The notes under the pieces are model-generated. The model did no database searches, was not told the DNA's origin, and saw nothing but the letters and a program-made list of their open reading frames with translations. Source: Anaeromyxobacter diazotrophicus (lineage in GTDB: Bacteria > Myxococcota > Myxococcia > Myxococcales > Anaeromyxobacteraceae). From it: DNA of 64,000 nt. Shown here piece by piece: positions 18,701-26,478 of the stretch (the stretch's first letter is position 1; every line of letters begins with the position of its first letter). The stretch spans positions 186,001 to 250,000 of the forward strand of contig NZ_BJTG01000001.1 in assembly GCF_013340205.1 (NCBI RefSeq). Direction: 5' to 3'. The translations under genes were made by a program, and so were the position numbers.

Positions 18701-20095
18701 GATGGTCGCAGTCAGTGCGACGGAACCGCCGGCGACCGCGCTGCTCGGCGAAGCGATCACCTCCGAGTTCGTGGCGTCCGCACCTGCGGCGCTCACCGCG
18801 AACGGAGCGCTCGAGACGTCCTGCAGGCCCGCCGAGCGCGCGAGGAGCGTGTAGCCGGCGCCCGCCCTGTCGACCGTCAACTCACCGAAGGACGCGGTGC
18901 CGAGGATCACCGCCGTAGAAGCTGTCCCAAGCAGAGTGGCGCCAGCCGATCCTCCCTGAAGCGTCACCGTGACGTAAGTGATCCCGCTGGTGATCAGATT
19001 ACCAAATGCGTCAGTCGCATGGACGGTCACCGCCGGCGCGAAGCTGCTCCCAGCGGTGCGATCCGACGGCTGCGTCCCGAAGGCGAGCTGGCTCGGTGAA
19101 CCTGCGACGACCTCGAAGGCAGCAGTCCTGATGCTGGGAAGGCCCGGGGCGCTCGCCTGTATTACATAACCGGGTGCGGCCTCTTGCACGCTCAGGTCGT
19201 TGAGCCTGGCGACCCCCTCCACCGCGTTCGTATAGAGAGGCCCGCGCAGAGTTCCGCCGAGCAAGGTCGCCGTGACTGGGGCGCTCGAGTTCGACACGTT
19301 GCCGAAACTGTCGCGAATCTCGATCACCAACCCGAAGGCGGCGCCCGCCGTCACGGATCCCGTCGGCGACGAGACGAAGGCCAGCGTGCTCGCTGGGCCC
19401 GCCACGACGGTGAAGCGCGTACCGTCCACCTGGAGAGGACCGCTCGTCGCCCTCAGCGCGTAGCCGCCAGCCCTCTGCAATCTCAGCCCGCCGAAGGTCG
19501 CGGCGTCGCCGTCCGGCGTCAAGACGGTTTCACCGATGAGCTCCCCACCAGGCGGCCCGCTCGACAGCGAGAGCGTAACCGGAGCCGTCATCTTTGCCAC
19601 GTTACCGTGCGCGTCAAACGCCGCGACCGCGACGTCGGCGAGAGTGTCCCCTGCCGTTCCAGTGGGGGGTTGCGCTGTGAACGCGAGCGTCTTGGGAGGC
19701 CCGGCAATGAAGGCGACGACCGCTTGGCGTGCCAGCGCGATACCGTCGATGCTGACCGAGACGACCTTCACCTCCGCTCTCGTCGAAGCGAGCACGAACA
19801 TGGCCAAGCCATTCGCCAGGGTGGCCGCCTCCACTGCCGATAGCTGGTTCTCCGAGCCTGTCACAGCGATCTTCACGCGCCGGCCGGAGAGCGCGGCCCC
19901 CATGGCGTCACGCGCCACGGCGATAAGCGCCACCTTGTCCTGACCGTCTGCCACCGGTACGCCTGGTCGAAGACGTAGTGTGACGACAGTCGAAGCATCC
20001 GCGCTGACAGGCGAAGCGCTCACCTCGCCTCGCCCGCCACACGCGAACTGAGACGCCGCGACCGCGATGACGATGGTCATTCCGAGGCGGCCCAC
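15785..20095 (-). CDS. Giant exported protein: Ig-like/invasin repeats plus a duplicated transglutaminase-like module
   Basis: A 1436-aa protein with an N-terminal export signal ending at a cysteine (SQFACGG, residues 15-21), an imperfect lipobox. Residues ~20-645 hold six Big_1/filamin-like Ig repeats, each with a phrase such as DAHGNVA, DSFGNVS, DAFGNLI, DLYGNPVSG or DPYGNPVPG. A further Ig-like domain spans ~645-735. Then come two copies of a ~345-residue module ending in a transglutaminase-like domain. Copy 1 has a full triad: C949, H990, D1007. In copy 2 the cysteine position is N1302 and the histidine is Arg, so it should be inactive. The start is GTG 20095 (AGGTGA upstream); ATG 20080 is possible. 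Co-orientation with wza and wzz suggests a surface or matrix role; the substrate is unknown. Confidence 0.85.
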   Translation of the reverse strand: MGRLGMTIVIAVAASQFACGGRGEVSASPVSADASTVVTLRLRPGVPVADGQDKVALIAVARDAMGAALSGRRVKIAVTGSENQLSAVEAATLANGLAMFVLASTRAEVKVVSVSIDGIALARQAVVAFIAGPPKTLAFTAQPPTGTAGDTLADVAVAAFDAHGNVAKMTAPVTLSLSSGPPGGELIGETVLTPDGDAATFGGLRLQRAGGYALRATSGPLQVDGTRFTVVAGPASTLAFVSSPTGSVTAGAAFGLVIEIRDSFGNVSNSSAPVTATLLGGTLRGPLYTNAVEGVARLNDLSVQEAAPGYVIQASAPGLPSIRTAAFEVVAGSPSQLAFGTQPSDRTAGSSFAPAVTVHATDAFGNLITSGITYVTVTLQGGSAGATLLGTASTAVILGTASFGELTVDRAGAGYTLLARSAGLQDVSSAPFAVSAAGADATNSEVIASPSSAVAGGSVALTATIRDLYGNPVSGEAVTFQSTGSANTLGTAALSDAAGQVTATLSSTRSEAKIITARLADGTAITGSVLHGATGSAAVTFKPAAPSAVTSTLAAAPTAVIADGHSPFALTTTLEDPYGNPVPGVNVTLGTSGSATLAQPPATDAAGRSTGSITSRAAGEQDITASVAGALIAKTSVQFYAPAGIASLTGDTTILKGAAATFTVTATGTPPFVFVWARNGAYIPGSYFWTRGNSSTLTTPPLGEDDNGASYAVTVYNQVASLTSPAWGVDVVEAVPGRHVYTLFSNESEVYPQRSALTMRSLSPSPSGAGVTIGFAGESGGLPTYGFAASAASAVTPNISDATLAVDFSDPTSPDLQTATLTLLPAAPVGSAVSSSLSMRYQSPAWLAAHGQSGPARIALTQGGLPLASPTQVEDWVIGQPSASDIAFAQVTWGGIVAGVGTPTEIAQALGRAIIDELEPHRGVPSDAMNTTPFAQYRRAMSGADQVWCVNINAIFTWACKCFGLPVRTIALGNVSYKGPSYYLETAEGHASAEVFDAGANRWVWIDPTMYQLGARGPGGRLLSLFETQRAVNDPSLLPALTAIEYSPGKAVTEIPLGQSRYLADIKHFLTRASIPAITKASGLRLAREMSSNEFELFPRRNDIALASVRPLESGCGMRLQLVSSLPDLDRFEYELTYDSEGNAAGGVGVSPNGVVDISFDDPHSPAGRARVYSVRAVGTSGAASSQYAVTVRYYSTEFYQAFGQTSAAYVIFDDGGLPAAASAVEDWIVDSPSSDDVAFANATWGAVVDPTAAPAARAGAIAAAILDQVTPAIGVPTDGMIAAAPFEQYGRAVAAVDHLDNRGLSAIFAHACNSLGLPARVVEMGREAAGTVDLAIDAAAQRAAVEVYDDIRGRWVYFDLELGLLGVDQAGVGLLNSAQLTRAAVDSTQIATLTVLAYDASSRIQRVAFESSPAAAFLSGYFKLGPHLRFARNAW

Positions 20096-20240
20096 TTCTC
20101 ACCTGCCCTCGATCAAGGCGAACACTGCTGAGCCAACGGCCCGTTCGCACCCGGGGTGCCTGGGCTCCTGTCGGCGCGACCCGCGGATTGTCGCAAGGTG
20201 CTTCGTCGCCCCTCCCGGGTCGGCTCTCGAAGTCTCTAAG

Positions 20241-21440
20241 CTACACGACCGCTCTAGCCACAGGCTCGGCGACGCTGTTCGACGGAGCCCTGCCCCTACC
20301 ACTGCTCCACCACTCGAACGCCACCGCCGTGCCCAATCCCAGCAGCAAAGCCAGCACCGCAGTGGCCAGCCGCTTTGGCCGCGTGGGTCGCGTGGGCAGC
20401 GCCGGCGGGTCGAGCACGAGGAACGTGGAGGTGTCGCGGGCCTCGTCCGCCTTCGCCGCCTCCAACCGCTCCAAGGCGAAGATGAGCGTGGCCTCGGCCA
20501 CCTTGCGATCACGGTAGAGCGTCTCGAACTCGGCCCGGAGCTTGGGGACCGTCAGAGCGGCAGGGAACATTCCGTTGCTAGGGCGGCGAATGGTCGCCTT
20601 GGCTGAGGCCAGTGGAGTCGCGGGCCGCTCTTCCTCCATCGACCGAAGCTTCCGATCGACCACCGAGAGCTGCGATTCGAGCTGCCGCGTCGTCGCCTCG
20701 TCGCCAGAGGAGAACGTCTGCGCGTACTCCAGCTCGAGCTGCTTGCTAATGCGTTGGCTGTTCAGCGACGCCATGGCACCGACGACGGCCTTGGTCTGCG
20801 TCTCGAGATCGACGATCTGGTACTTCTCCTGGAAGTCCCGCATGTGCGCAGCGGCCTGATCTGCCTGCAACCGCAGCTCCCCAACGCGCTTATCCAGAAA
20901 GCGCACCTGCTCGGACGCGGAGCTCACCCCGACCCGGCGAAAGACCTGGTTGCCGTAGTCGGCGAAGAACCCGAGCAACTGCTGAACGAAGCGCGGGTCT
21001 GTGTCCTCGCAAGAGAGCTGGACCAGGCCCGGCTTCGGGAGAGCCTTCAGATCGCAGTGCCTCCAGAGCACCTCCCGCGTGGTCTCCTGGTATTTCTCGT
21101 CATACCGCTTCTTCAGGTCGAACTTCGCGATGACAGCATCACTCACGTCATTGCTCTGAAGTACAGCGACGATACGCTGGACGTCGGCGCCCACGCCCAT
21201 CGCACCATCGGCCAGGCCGGCCGCCAGGCCGCCCAGCTCACCGCTCAGCATGGACGAGAGCCCGCTGCCCTTCTGCGACTTGGCGGGGACCACAGTGACG
21301 ACGGAGCGATACCACCTCGGCGCGAGCAGCACATAAAGCAGGCCGACGATGACAAAGCCTGCCGTAATGGCGCCAATTCGCTTCTGCGCCCTACGGTCGC
21401 GCAGGAACGACAAGTCGAATGTCTGTGAAGTCCCGCTCAT
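20241..21440 (-). CDS. Wzz/GNVR-type polysaccharide chain-length regulator
   Basis: A 399-aa polysaccharide co-polymerase with a transmembrane helix near the N-terminus (about 25-45), a long periplasmic region rich in predicted coiled coil (about 185-300) and a second helix close to the C-terminus preceded by the proline-rich PPALPTRPTRPKR segment, the classical PxxPxxPxR hallmark. Such proteins set polymer length with Wzy. There is no fused tyrosine-kinase domain and no separate Wzc-like kinase next to it. The start may be ATG 21440 or GTG 21443; both overlap the wza stop, so the two genes are coupled. Confidence 0.87.
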   Translation of the reverse strand: MSGTSQTFDLSFLRDRRAQKRIGAITAGFVIVGLLYVLLAPRWYRSVVTVVPAKSQKGSGLSSMLSGELGGLAAGLADGAMGVGADVQRIVAVLQSNDVSDAVIAKFDLKKRYDEKYQETTREVLWRHCDLKALPKPGLVQLSCEDTDPRFVQQLLGFFADYGNQVFRRVGVSSASEQVRFLDKRVGELRLQADQAAAHMRDFQEKYQIVDLETQTKAVVGAMASLNSQRISKQLELEYAQTFSSGDEATTRQLESQLSVVDRKLRSMEEERPATPLASAKATIRRPSNGMFPAALTVPKLRAEFETLYRDRKVAEATLIFALERLEAAKADEARDTSTFLVLDPPALPTRPTRPKRLATAVLALLLGLGTAVAFEWWSSGRGRAPSNSVAEPVARAVV

Positions 21441-23044
21441 CACTTCCTCGCCGCAATGACGACGGCCACGCCGCTCAGGACGATTCCCGCACCGGCAAGG
21501 ATGATCTGAACCACCTCGGACCGCGAGAAGTTCCGCTCCGGCACCACGAGCGACGAGCCGGGGTCGATCTTCAGATCCGGCCGGTAATCCTTCGTCTCGC
21601 CGTTCGGGGTGATGAGCTTCACGTTGTCAATCGACTGCGCATTGCGACTCCGGCCACCCGCCAGGGACAGGTACTGTTCGACGCCGAAGGCGGGGTTATA
21701 CGGGTAGGACCCTGGCGCGAAGACGGAGCCTTCGACCAGGATGTTCCGGCGCTTGAACGGAATGACCAGCGTGTCTCCCAGCTCGACCGGGAGATCGGCC
21801 TTGAAGTCACGCAACATGACGAGCGCGTAGAGATCCACCGGGATCGTTCGTCCGGCGCGCAGGATGTACGCGCCGGTGAGGTCCGCCAGGGGCCCGACGC
21901 CGCCGACGCGCTCGAGTAGCGTGCGCACCGTGTCCCCGTCCACGAAGGGCAGCCGCCGCGTCGCCGCCGCCTCGTCCGCGGTCACGGCCGGCGTCACGGC
22001 GGCGGTGGCCGGCACCGCACCAGCGATTGCACCGACGACCACCACCGACTGCTGCAGCTCGGCGGCGGAAGGGATGCGGACGGCGTCCTCGGGGTGCAGC
22101 GGAATAGCCGGGGCTTTGCCCGCGACGAACTCGAATGTCTTGAGGTCCTCTCGGTCATCCTGCCCACGGCGGATCAAGGTGATCGGGAGGAGCTGCGTCG
22201 CGCTGGGCAAGAGTCCGCCCCCGAGCTCCACCAGCTCAGCGAGATCACGCGTCTTCACCAGCTCGTAGCGACCCGGGCGGTTCACCGCGCCGCCGATCGT
22301 CGCGGCCAGCTCTTCGAACGGTACACGCACCACATCGCCGTCGAGCAGGTACGGGTTGAACTTCAAGTCGCCGGTGAGCGTGTAGAGGAGCAGGTCGGCG
22401 GTGAGAACCGTCCCGTCCCGGCGCCGGACCTCGACGCGCCGCTTCGAGGCGCTCGGGCCGAAGCCGCCGGCCTTGCCGATGGCCGCCGCCACGCGCTCGA
22501 TGGCGCGCGACGGGTACGAGCCGGGCCGCGCGACGTCGTCCACCACCTGGACGAGGAACGTCCGCGGCTCGGCGAGCGTCACGTCGAAGCTGAGGCGCGG
22601 ATAGAAGCGGGCGACCGAATCGCGCATCACCCGGCGCGCCTGGGTGAGCGTCTTCCCCTGCAGCGCGAAGTAGCCGACCTTCGAAACGAAGGCGCGGCCC
22701 TCCACGTCGATGGTGACGCGCAGCTTGAAGTTCTGGACGCCCCAGAAGTTGAGCTCGAGGACGTCGCCGGGGCCGCAGATGTACTTGTCCGGATCGATCG
22801 TCTCGTCGATGACGGGGGCCACCGGAGCAGCAGCGCTCGCGAGGCCGCGCTCGCCGCGCATGACCTCGATGTCGGCCGGGGCGAGCGGGCCGGGCACCGT
22901 GACGCCACCGGCCCCGCTCGCGCCGAAGCCGCCCGGCGCCTGCATCGTCTGCGCGTACGCGACGTTGCTCATCCAGAAGATGGGCTGGGCTGCCAGGAAG
23001 GTGGCGAGGCCGCGGCGGAAAGGCTTGTTCGTCATCTCGCTCAT
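21440..23044 (-). CDS. Wza-family outer-membrane polysaccharide export protein
   Basis: The 534-aa product has a signal peptide (FRRGLATFLAAQPIFWMSNVAYAQ) followed by the polysaccharide biosynthesis/export domain (YICGPGDVLELNFWGVQ, about 95-180) and several SLBB domains, recognisable from GAVNRPGRYEL, VEGSVFAPGSYPYNP and similar phrases. A hydrophobic C-terminal helix (VVQIILAGAGIVLSGVAVVIA) would be the membrane-crossing end seen in Wza. It forms the periplasmic/outer-membrane channel for polymer export. It lacks a lipobox cysteine at the expected place. It is the first gene of the leftward operon, and its promoter must lie in 23045-23412. Confidence 0.9.
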   Translation of the reverse strand: MSEMTNKPFRRGLATFLAAQPIFWMSNVAYAQTMQAPGGFGASGAGGVTVPGPLAPADIEVMRGERGLASAAAPVAPVIDETIDPDKYICGPGDVLELNFWGVQNFKLRVTIDVEGRAFVSKVGYFALQGKTLTQARRVMRDSVARFYPRLSFDVTLAEPRTFLVQVVDDVARPGSYPSRAIERVAAAIGKAGGFGPSASKRRVEVRRRDGTVLTADLLLYTLTGDLKFNPYLLDGDVVRVPFEELAATIGGAVNRPGRYELVKTRDLAELVELGGGLLPSATQLLPITLIRRGQDDREDLKTFEFVAGKAPAIPLHPEDAVRIPSAAELQQSVVVVGAIAGAVPATAAVTPAVTADEAAATRRLPFVDGDTVRTLLERVGGVGPLADLTGAYILRAGRTIPVDLYALVMLRDFKADLPVELGDTLVIPFKRRNILVEGSVFAPGSYPYNPAFGVEQYLSLAGGRSRNAQSIDNVKLITPNGETKDYRPDLKIDPGSSLVVPERNFSRSEVVQIILAGAGIVLSGVAVVIAARK

Positions 23045-23412
23045 CAGATTTCGGGGGTGGGAAGGCGGGTGCGCGGCCGCGCGCAGCTCCCAGGGGTGAG
23101 GCCCGTTACACCCAGATTGTGACAGTCGAAAGGGTCACACGACGCAACGACGAGTCGGGGGATGCACGGCAGCCTTTCGGAGAAAACGTGAGTCGGTGAG
23201 GCGCACTCGCCTTCGGGCCCCGCGCGGGGATACCGGAGGAGGTTGCCTCTTACCGTGTTTCGTACGGAGAGTCGATACTGAGGGTCAGACCCACCCCAGC
23301 CGACACGCAGGAGTTGCGCGGAGATAGCGCACCTGCGTCCTGTCTGCGCGGGACGAGCGCCGCTCGCCGATGCTCCCCGCTTGGCGGGAGTGGCGCGCAC
23401 GCCTGGAGTAGC
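23045..23412. promoter_or_regulatory. Divergent regulatory region between wza and the PAP2 phosphatase gene
   Basis: About 368 bp between divergent genes. It holds a perfect 6+10+6 inverted repeat at 23118-23139 (listed separately), 74-95 bp upstream of the wza start. It also holds TACCGTGTTTC at 23251-23261, an 11-mer that recurs upstream of rfbA at 26430-26440. No JUMPstart/ops element was found. Basal promoter elements were not clear. Confidence 0.5.
23118..23139. promoter_or_regulatory. Palindromic operator candidate TGTGAC-N10-GTCACA
   Basis: A 22-bp perfect-arm palindrome lies 74-95 bp upstream of the wza start codon, in the leader of the wza-wzz operon. Arm sequence and overall length are reminiscent of CRP/FNR-superfamily sites (TGTGA...TCACA), although those have a 6-bp gap between the 5-bp cores and here the gap between TGTGA and TCACA is 12. 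It may bind another dimeric regulator. Only this copy was noticed. Confidence 0.35.
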
Positions 23413-24225
23413 ATGAACTTCCCCATGCTCCCCCCGGCGCCCCCCGCCATGCGGCTCGTCGCCGCCGCGGTCCTCTCGCTCGCGCTGGCGGCCCCCGCTT
23501 GCGGCGAGGACCCGGCGCTGCGCCCCACCTACGACCTCGCGGTCGACGGCGCGGTGACGGGGGCTGCGGCGGCGGGGACGCTCACGCTGCTCGCGCTCAA
23601 GAACACCCTCGCGCCGGCGGAGTGCCGCTGGTGCACGCCGCCGGGGTTCGACGGCGATCTGGCCCGCTCCTTGGCCTGGGGGAACCGCGACCTGGCCTCG
23701 AAGGGCTCCGACGTCTTGCAGGTGGCGATAGGCGCGGGCGCCCTCGGGTACGCGGTGCTCGACGGCCGGCGCCGCGGCGATCTCGAGGCGGGGCTCGCCA
23801 ATGCGCTCCTCATCACCGAGGCGACCAGCCTGGCGCTGCTGGTGGACGAGAGCGTGAAGTACGCGGTGGGCCGCGCGCGGCCCTACGCCTGGCTCGGCGG
23901 GACCCGGACCGCGGACCGCGACGCCAACCTCTCCTTCTTCTCCGGCCACACCACCTTCGCGTTCGCGGTCGCCGCCTCCACCTCGACCCTGCTCGTCGAG
24001 CAGGGCGCGCCGGACGCGGCGCTGGTGAGCGTCGCCGCCTTCGCGCTGGCGGGCACCACCGGCTACCTCCGCCTCGCGGCCCAGCAGCACTACCTCAGCG
24101 ACGTCCTGGCGGGCGCGGCGGTGGGGACGGCGATCGGCTGGGCGGTGCCGCACTTCTTCCACGCGCCGCGGGAGGGCGGGCTCCGGCTGCAGCCGGCGCC
24201 GGGGGGGATCGCGTTCGCGTGGTGA
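23413..24225 (+). CDS. Exported PAP2-family lipid phosphatase
   Basis: A 270-aa protein with an N-terminal export signal (MRLVAAAVLSLALAA, beginning 12 codons into the frame) and several hydrophobic helices. The PAP2 phosphatase signature is complete: KYAVGRARP (K-x6-RP), SFFSGHTT (the SGH motif) and RLAAQQHYLSD (R-x5-H-x3-D). A CRWC pair near residue 74 is also present. It would remove phosphate from a lipid such as undecaprenyl pyrophosphate or phosphatidate on the periplasmic side. ATG 23413 is close to a GGAG; ATG 23428 or 23449 are alternatives. The next gene encodes a DgkA-type lipid kinase. Confidence 0.87.
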   Translation: MNFPMLPPAPPAMRLVAAAVLSLALAAPACGEDPALRPTYDLAVDGAVTGAAAAGTLTLLALKNTLAPAECRWCTPPGFDGDLARSLAWGNRDLASKGSDVLQVAIGAGALGYAVLDGRRRGDLEAGLANALLITEATSLALLVDESVKYAVGRARPYAWLGGTRTADRDANLSFFSGHTTFAFAVAASTSTLLVEQGAPDAALVSVAAFALAGTTGYLRLAAQQHYLSDVLAGAAVGTAIGWAVPHFFHAPREGGLRLQPAPGGIAFAW

Positions 24226-24272
24226 CGCGCCGGACCGCGCGCGAGCCCCTCCTGGAGTAGCATCCGGCTCCC

Positions 24273-24923
24273 ATGCTCGACCGTCCCCTCGCGCCGCGCG
24301 CCCCCGGCCGCGCCGGGCTCCTCGCCAGCTTCCGGCACGCGCTGCGGGGGGTCGTGGAGGTCGCGGCGCGCGAGCGCAACATGAAGCTCCACCTCTGCGC
24401 CGGGACGGCGGTGGGCGTCCTGGGGAGCGAGGTCGCGCTCTCGCTCGGCGCGCGCCTGGCGCTGGTGCTGTGCGTGACGCTCGTCCTCGCGGGCGAGGCC
24501 CTCAACAGCGCGCTCGAGTCTCTGGTCGACCTGCACACCCGGGAATTCAGGGACGAGGCGAGGCGGGTGAAGGACGCCGCGGCGGGCGTGGTGCTCCTCC
24601 TCGCCGGCGGGGCGGTGCTGACGGGGACCGCGGTCGTCGCGTCCAGCGGGCGCGAGCTCGCCGAGGCGTGGCCGCGCCTGCGGGGCGGCGCGGCGGTGGA
24701 CGCGACCGCGGTGGGGTGCGTGGCGGCGCTGCTGTTCCTGCCGCTCGCGCGCCGGCCGGCGGCGGTGATCGCGCTCGCCGGGGCGGCGAGCCTGCTCGGT
24801 GTGGCGGCGAGGAGTGTGAGCCCCACCTTCAGCGCGATGGCGCTCGCGATGCTGGCGCTCGCGGTGGGGGCGAAGTTCGCGGCCCGGCGAGACGGTGCCG
24901 GGCGCGGCACAGGCGGGCCCTGA
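24273..24923 (+). CDS. DgkA-family diacylglycerol/undecaprenol kinase
   Basis: A 216-aa membrane protein. The first ~125 residues carry the DgkA signatures ERNMKLHL, EALNSALESLVDL and KDAAAGVVLL, with three hydrophobic helices, and correspond to the whole of a normal ~120-aa kinase. The remaining ~90 residues add further hydrophobic helices and are unlike the minimal enzyme. The family phosphorylates diacylglycerol in E. coli and undecaprenol in Gram-positive bacteria. Being 47 bp behind a PAP2 phosphatase gene, in a polysaccharide neighbourhood, makes recycling of undecaprenyl carrier attractive, though this is inference. Confidence 0.87.
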   Translation: MLDRPLAPRAPGRAGLLASFRHALRGVVEVAARERNMKLHLCAGTAVGVLGSEVALSLGARLALVLCVTLVLAGEALNSALESLVDLHTREFRDEARRVKDAAAGVVLLLAGGAVLTGTAVVASSGRELAEAWPRLRGGAAVDATAVGCVAALLFLPLARRPAAVIALAGAASLLGVAARSVSPTFSAMALAMLALAVGAKFAARRDGAGRGTGGP

Positions 24924-24942
24924 CCGCGGCCGCCGCACCCGT

Positions 24943-25494
24943 CTAGCCCGCGAACACCTCCGCCTCGCGGAACCGCTTCCCGGCCGCGTCCTTCGCCGAC
25001 ACGGTCGGGGCTGCACCGATCGCCGGCCAGGCGACGGCGAGGTCGGCGTCGTCCCAGCGGATGCAGCGCTCGGACTCGGGGTGGTAGTAGTCGGTCGTCT
25101 TGTAGAGGAACTCGGCCTGGTCCGACACGACCACAAAGCCGTGGGCGAAGCCCTCCGGGATCCAGAGCTGCCGCCGGTTCTCGGCCGACAGGGTCTCCCC
25201 CACCCACTTTCCGAACGTGGGCGAGCCGCGGCGCAGGTCCACGGCGACGTCGAACACCTCGCCGCGCACCACGCGCACGAGCTTCCCCTGCGGGTGCGGG
25301 AGCTGGTAGTGGAGCCCGCGCAGGACGCCCCTCGACGAGAGGCTGTGGTTGTCCTGCACGAAGCTCACCGGCCGCCCGACGGCCGCCTCGAACGCGCGCT
25401 GGTTGTAGCTCTCGTAGAAGAAGCCGCGCGCGTCGCCGAACACCTTCGGCTCCAGCACGAGCACGTCGGGGAGGCTGGTCTTGCGCGCGTTCAT
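24943..25494 (-). CDS. rfbC: dTDP-4-dehydrorhamnose 3,5-epimerase
   Basis: A 183-aa cupin enzyme of normal family length. It contains YNQRAFEAAVGRPVSFVQDN, GVLRGLHYQLPHPQGKLVR (with the catalytic His of the RGLHYQ motif), GEVFDVAVDLRRGSPTFG and WIPEGFAHGF. It epimerises C3 and C5 of dTDP-4-keto-6-deoxyglucose on the way to dTDP-L-rhamnose. Its ATG directly follows the stop of rfbA with no gap, so the two are one operon. rfbB and rfbD are not in this window. Confidence 0.95.
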   Translation of the reverse strand: MNARKTSLPDVLVLEPKVFGDARGFFYESYNQRAFEAAVGRPVSFVQDNHSLSSRGVLRGLHYQLPHPQGKLVRVVRGEVFDVAVDLRRGSPTFGKWVGETLSAENRRQLWIPEGFAHGFVVVSDQAEFLYKTTDYYHPESERCIRWDDADLAVAWPAIGAAPTVSAKDAAGKRFREAEVFAG

Positions 25495-26382
25495 CTAGAA
25501 CACCCGGCTCGCGAGGAGCGACTTGAGGTACTGGCCGTAGCTCGACTTGCCGAGGCTGGCGGTGCACCGCTCGAGTTGGGCGTCGTCGATCCAGCCGTGG
25601 CGCCAGGCCACCTCCTCCGGGCAGGCCACCTTGAGCCCCTGCCGCTTCTCGAGGGTGGCGATGAACTGGCCCGCCTCGAGCAAGGACTCGTGCGTCCCGG
25701 TGTCGAGCCAGGCGTAGCCGCGGCCCATGAGCTCCACCGCCAGCCGCTCCCGCTCGAGATACAGGCGGTTCAGGTCGGTGATCTCGAGCTCGCCGCGCGC
25801 CGAGGGCTTGATGCTCCGCGCCAGCTCCACCACGTGCTCGTCGTAGAAGTAGAGCCCGGTCACCGCGTAGCGCGACTTGGGCCTGGCCGGCTTCTCCTCC
25901 AGGCTCACCGCCCGGCGCCCCGCGTCGAACTCCACCACGCCGTAGCGCTCGGGGTCGGTCACCGCGTAGGCGAACACGGTCGCCCCGTCGCGGCGCGCGT
26001 CGGCGGCGCGGAGGAGCTGCTGGAACTCGTGGCCGTGGAAGATGTTGTCGCCCAGCACCAGCGCCGACGGGCCGCCCTTCACGAAGTCCGCGCCCAGGAT
26101 GAACGCCTGGGCCAGGCCATCCGGGCTCGGCTGCACCGTGTACCGCAGGTTCAGGCCCCAGCGCGACCCGTCCCCGAGGAGCTGCTCGAACCGCGGCGTG
26201 TCCTGGGGCGTCGAGATGACGAGGATGTCCCGGATCCCGGCCAGCATCAGCGCCGAGAGCGGGTAGTAGATCATCGGCTTGTCGTACACCGGCAAGAGCT
26301 GCTTCGAGATGGACAGCGTCGCCGGGTACAGCCGCGTGCCGGAGCCGCCGGCCAGGATGATGCCCTTGCGCGGTTGGGTCAT
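25495..26382 (-). CDS. rfbA: Glucose-1-phosphate thymidylyltransferase
   Basis: The 295-aa enzyme begins [18 protein letters not shown], the nucleotidyltransferase signature, followed by [19 protein letters not shown] and [10 protein letters not shown], all diagnostic of RmlA. It couples dTTP and glucose-1-phosphate to dTDP-glucose, the first step of dTDP-rhamnose synthesis. ATG 26382 is chosen because it matches the family start and follows a GGGGA ribosome site; an upstream in-frame start at 26430 would add 16 unlikely residues. The promoter is probably in the ~97 bp to the next gene. Confidence 0.95.
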   Translation of the reverse strand: MTQPRKGIILAGGSGTRLYPATLSISKQLLPVYDKPMIYYPLSALMLAGIRDILVISTPQDTPRFEQLLGDGSRWGLNLRYTVQPSPDGLAQAFILGADFVKGGPSALVLGDNIFHGHEFQQLLRAADARRDGATVFAYAVTDPERYGVVEFDAGRRAVSLEEKPARPKSRYAVTGLYFYDEHVVELARSIKPSARGELEITDLNRLYLERERLAVELMGRGYAWLDTGTHESLLEAGQFIATLEKRQGLKVACPEEVAWRHGWIDDAQLERCTASLGKSSYGQYLKSLLASRVF

Positions 26383-26478
26383 GGGTCCCCAGGTCGGACG
26401 CGGAGAGCGCGTCGTACGGTCAAGCGTCATACCGTGTTTCCGGGCTGCGATCGACAGGCGGCCGGGCCCGCGCGCCGC

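Noticed and set aside
23045-23412. JUMPstart/ops anti-termination element before the polysaccharide export genes
   Set aside because: No GGCGGTAG-type ops core was found on the minus strand in the wza leader.
23402-24260. Repeated CCTGGAGTAGCAT upstream of both the PAP2 and DgkA-like genes
   Set aside because: Two copies only, at different distances from the start codons. Probably a chance or leader similarity; no function can be argued.
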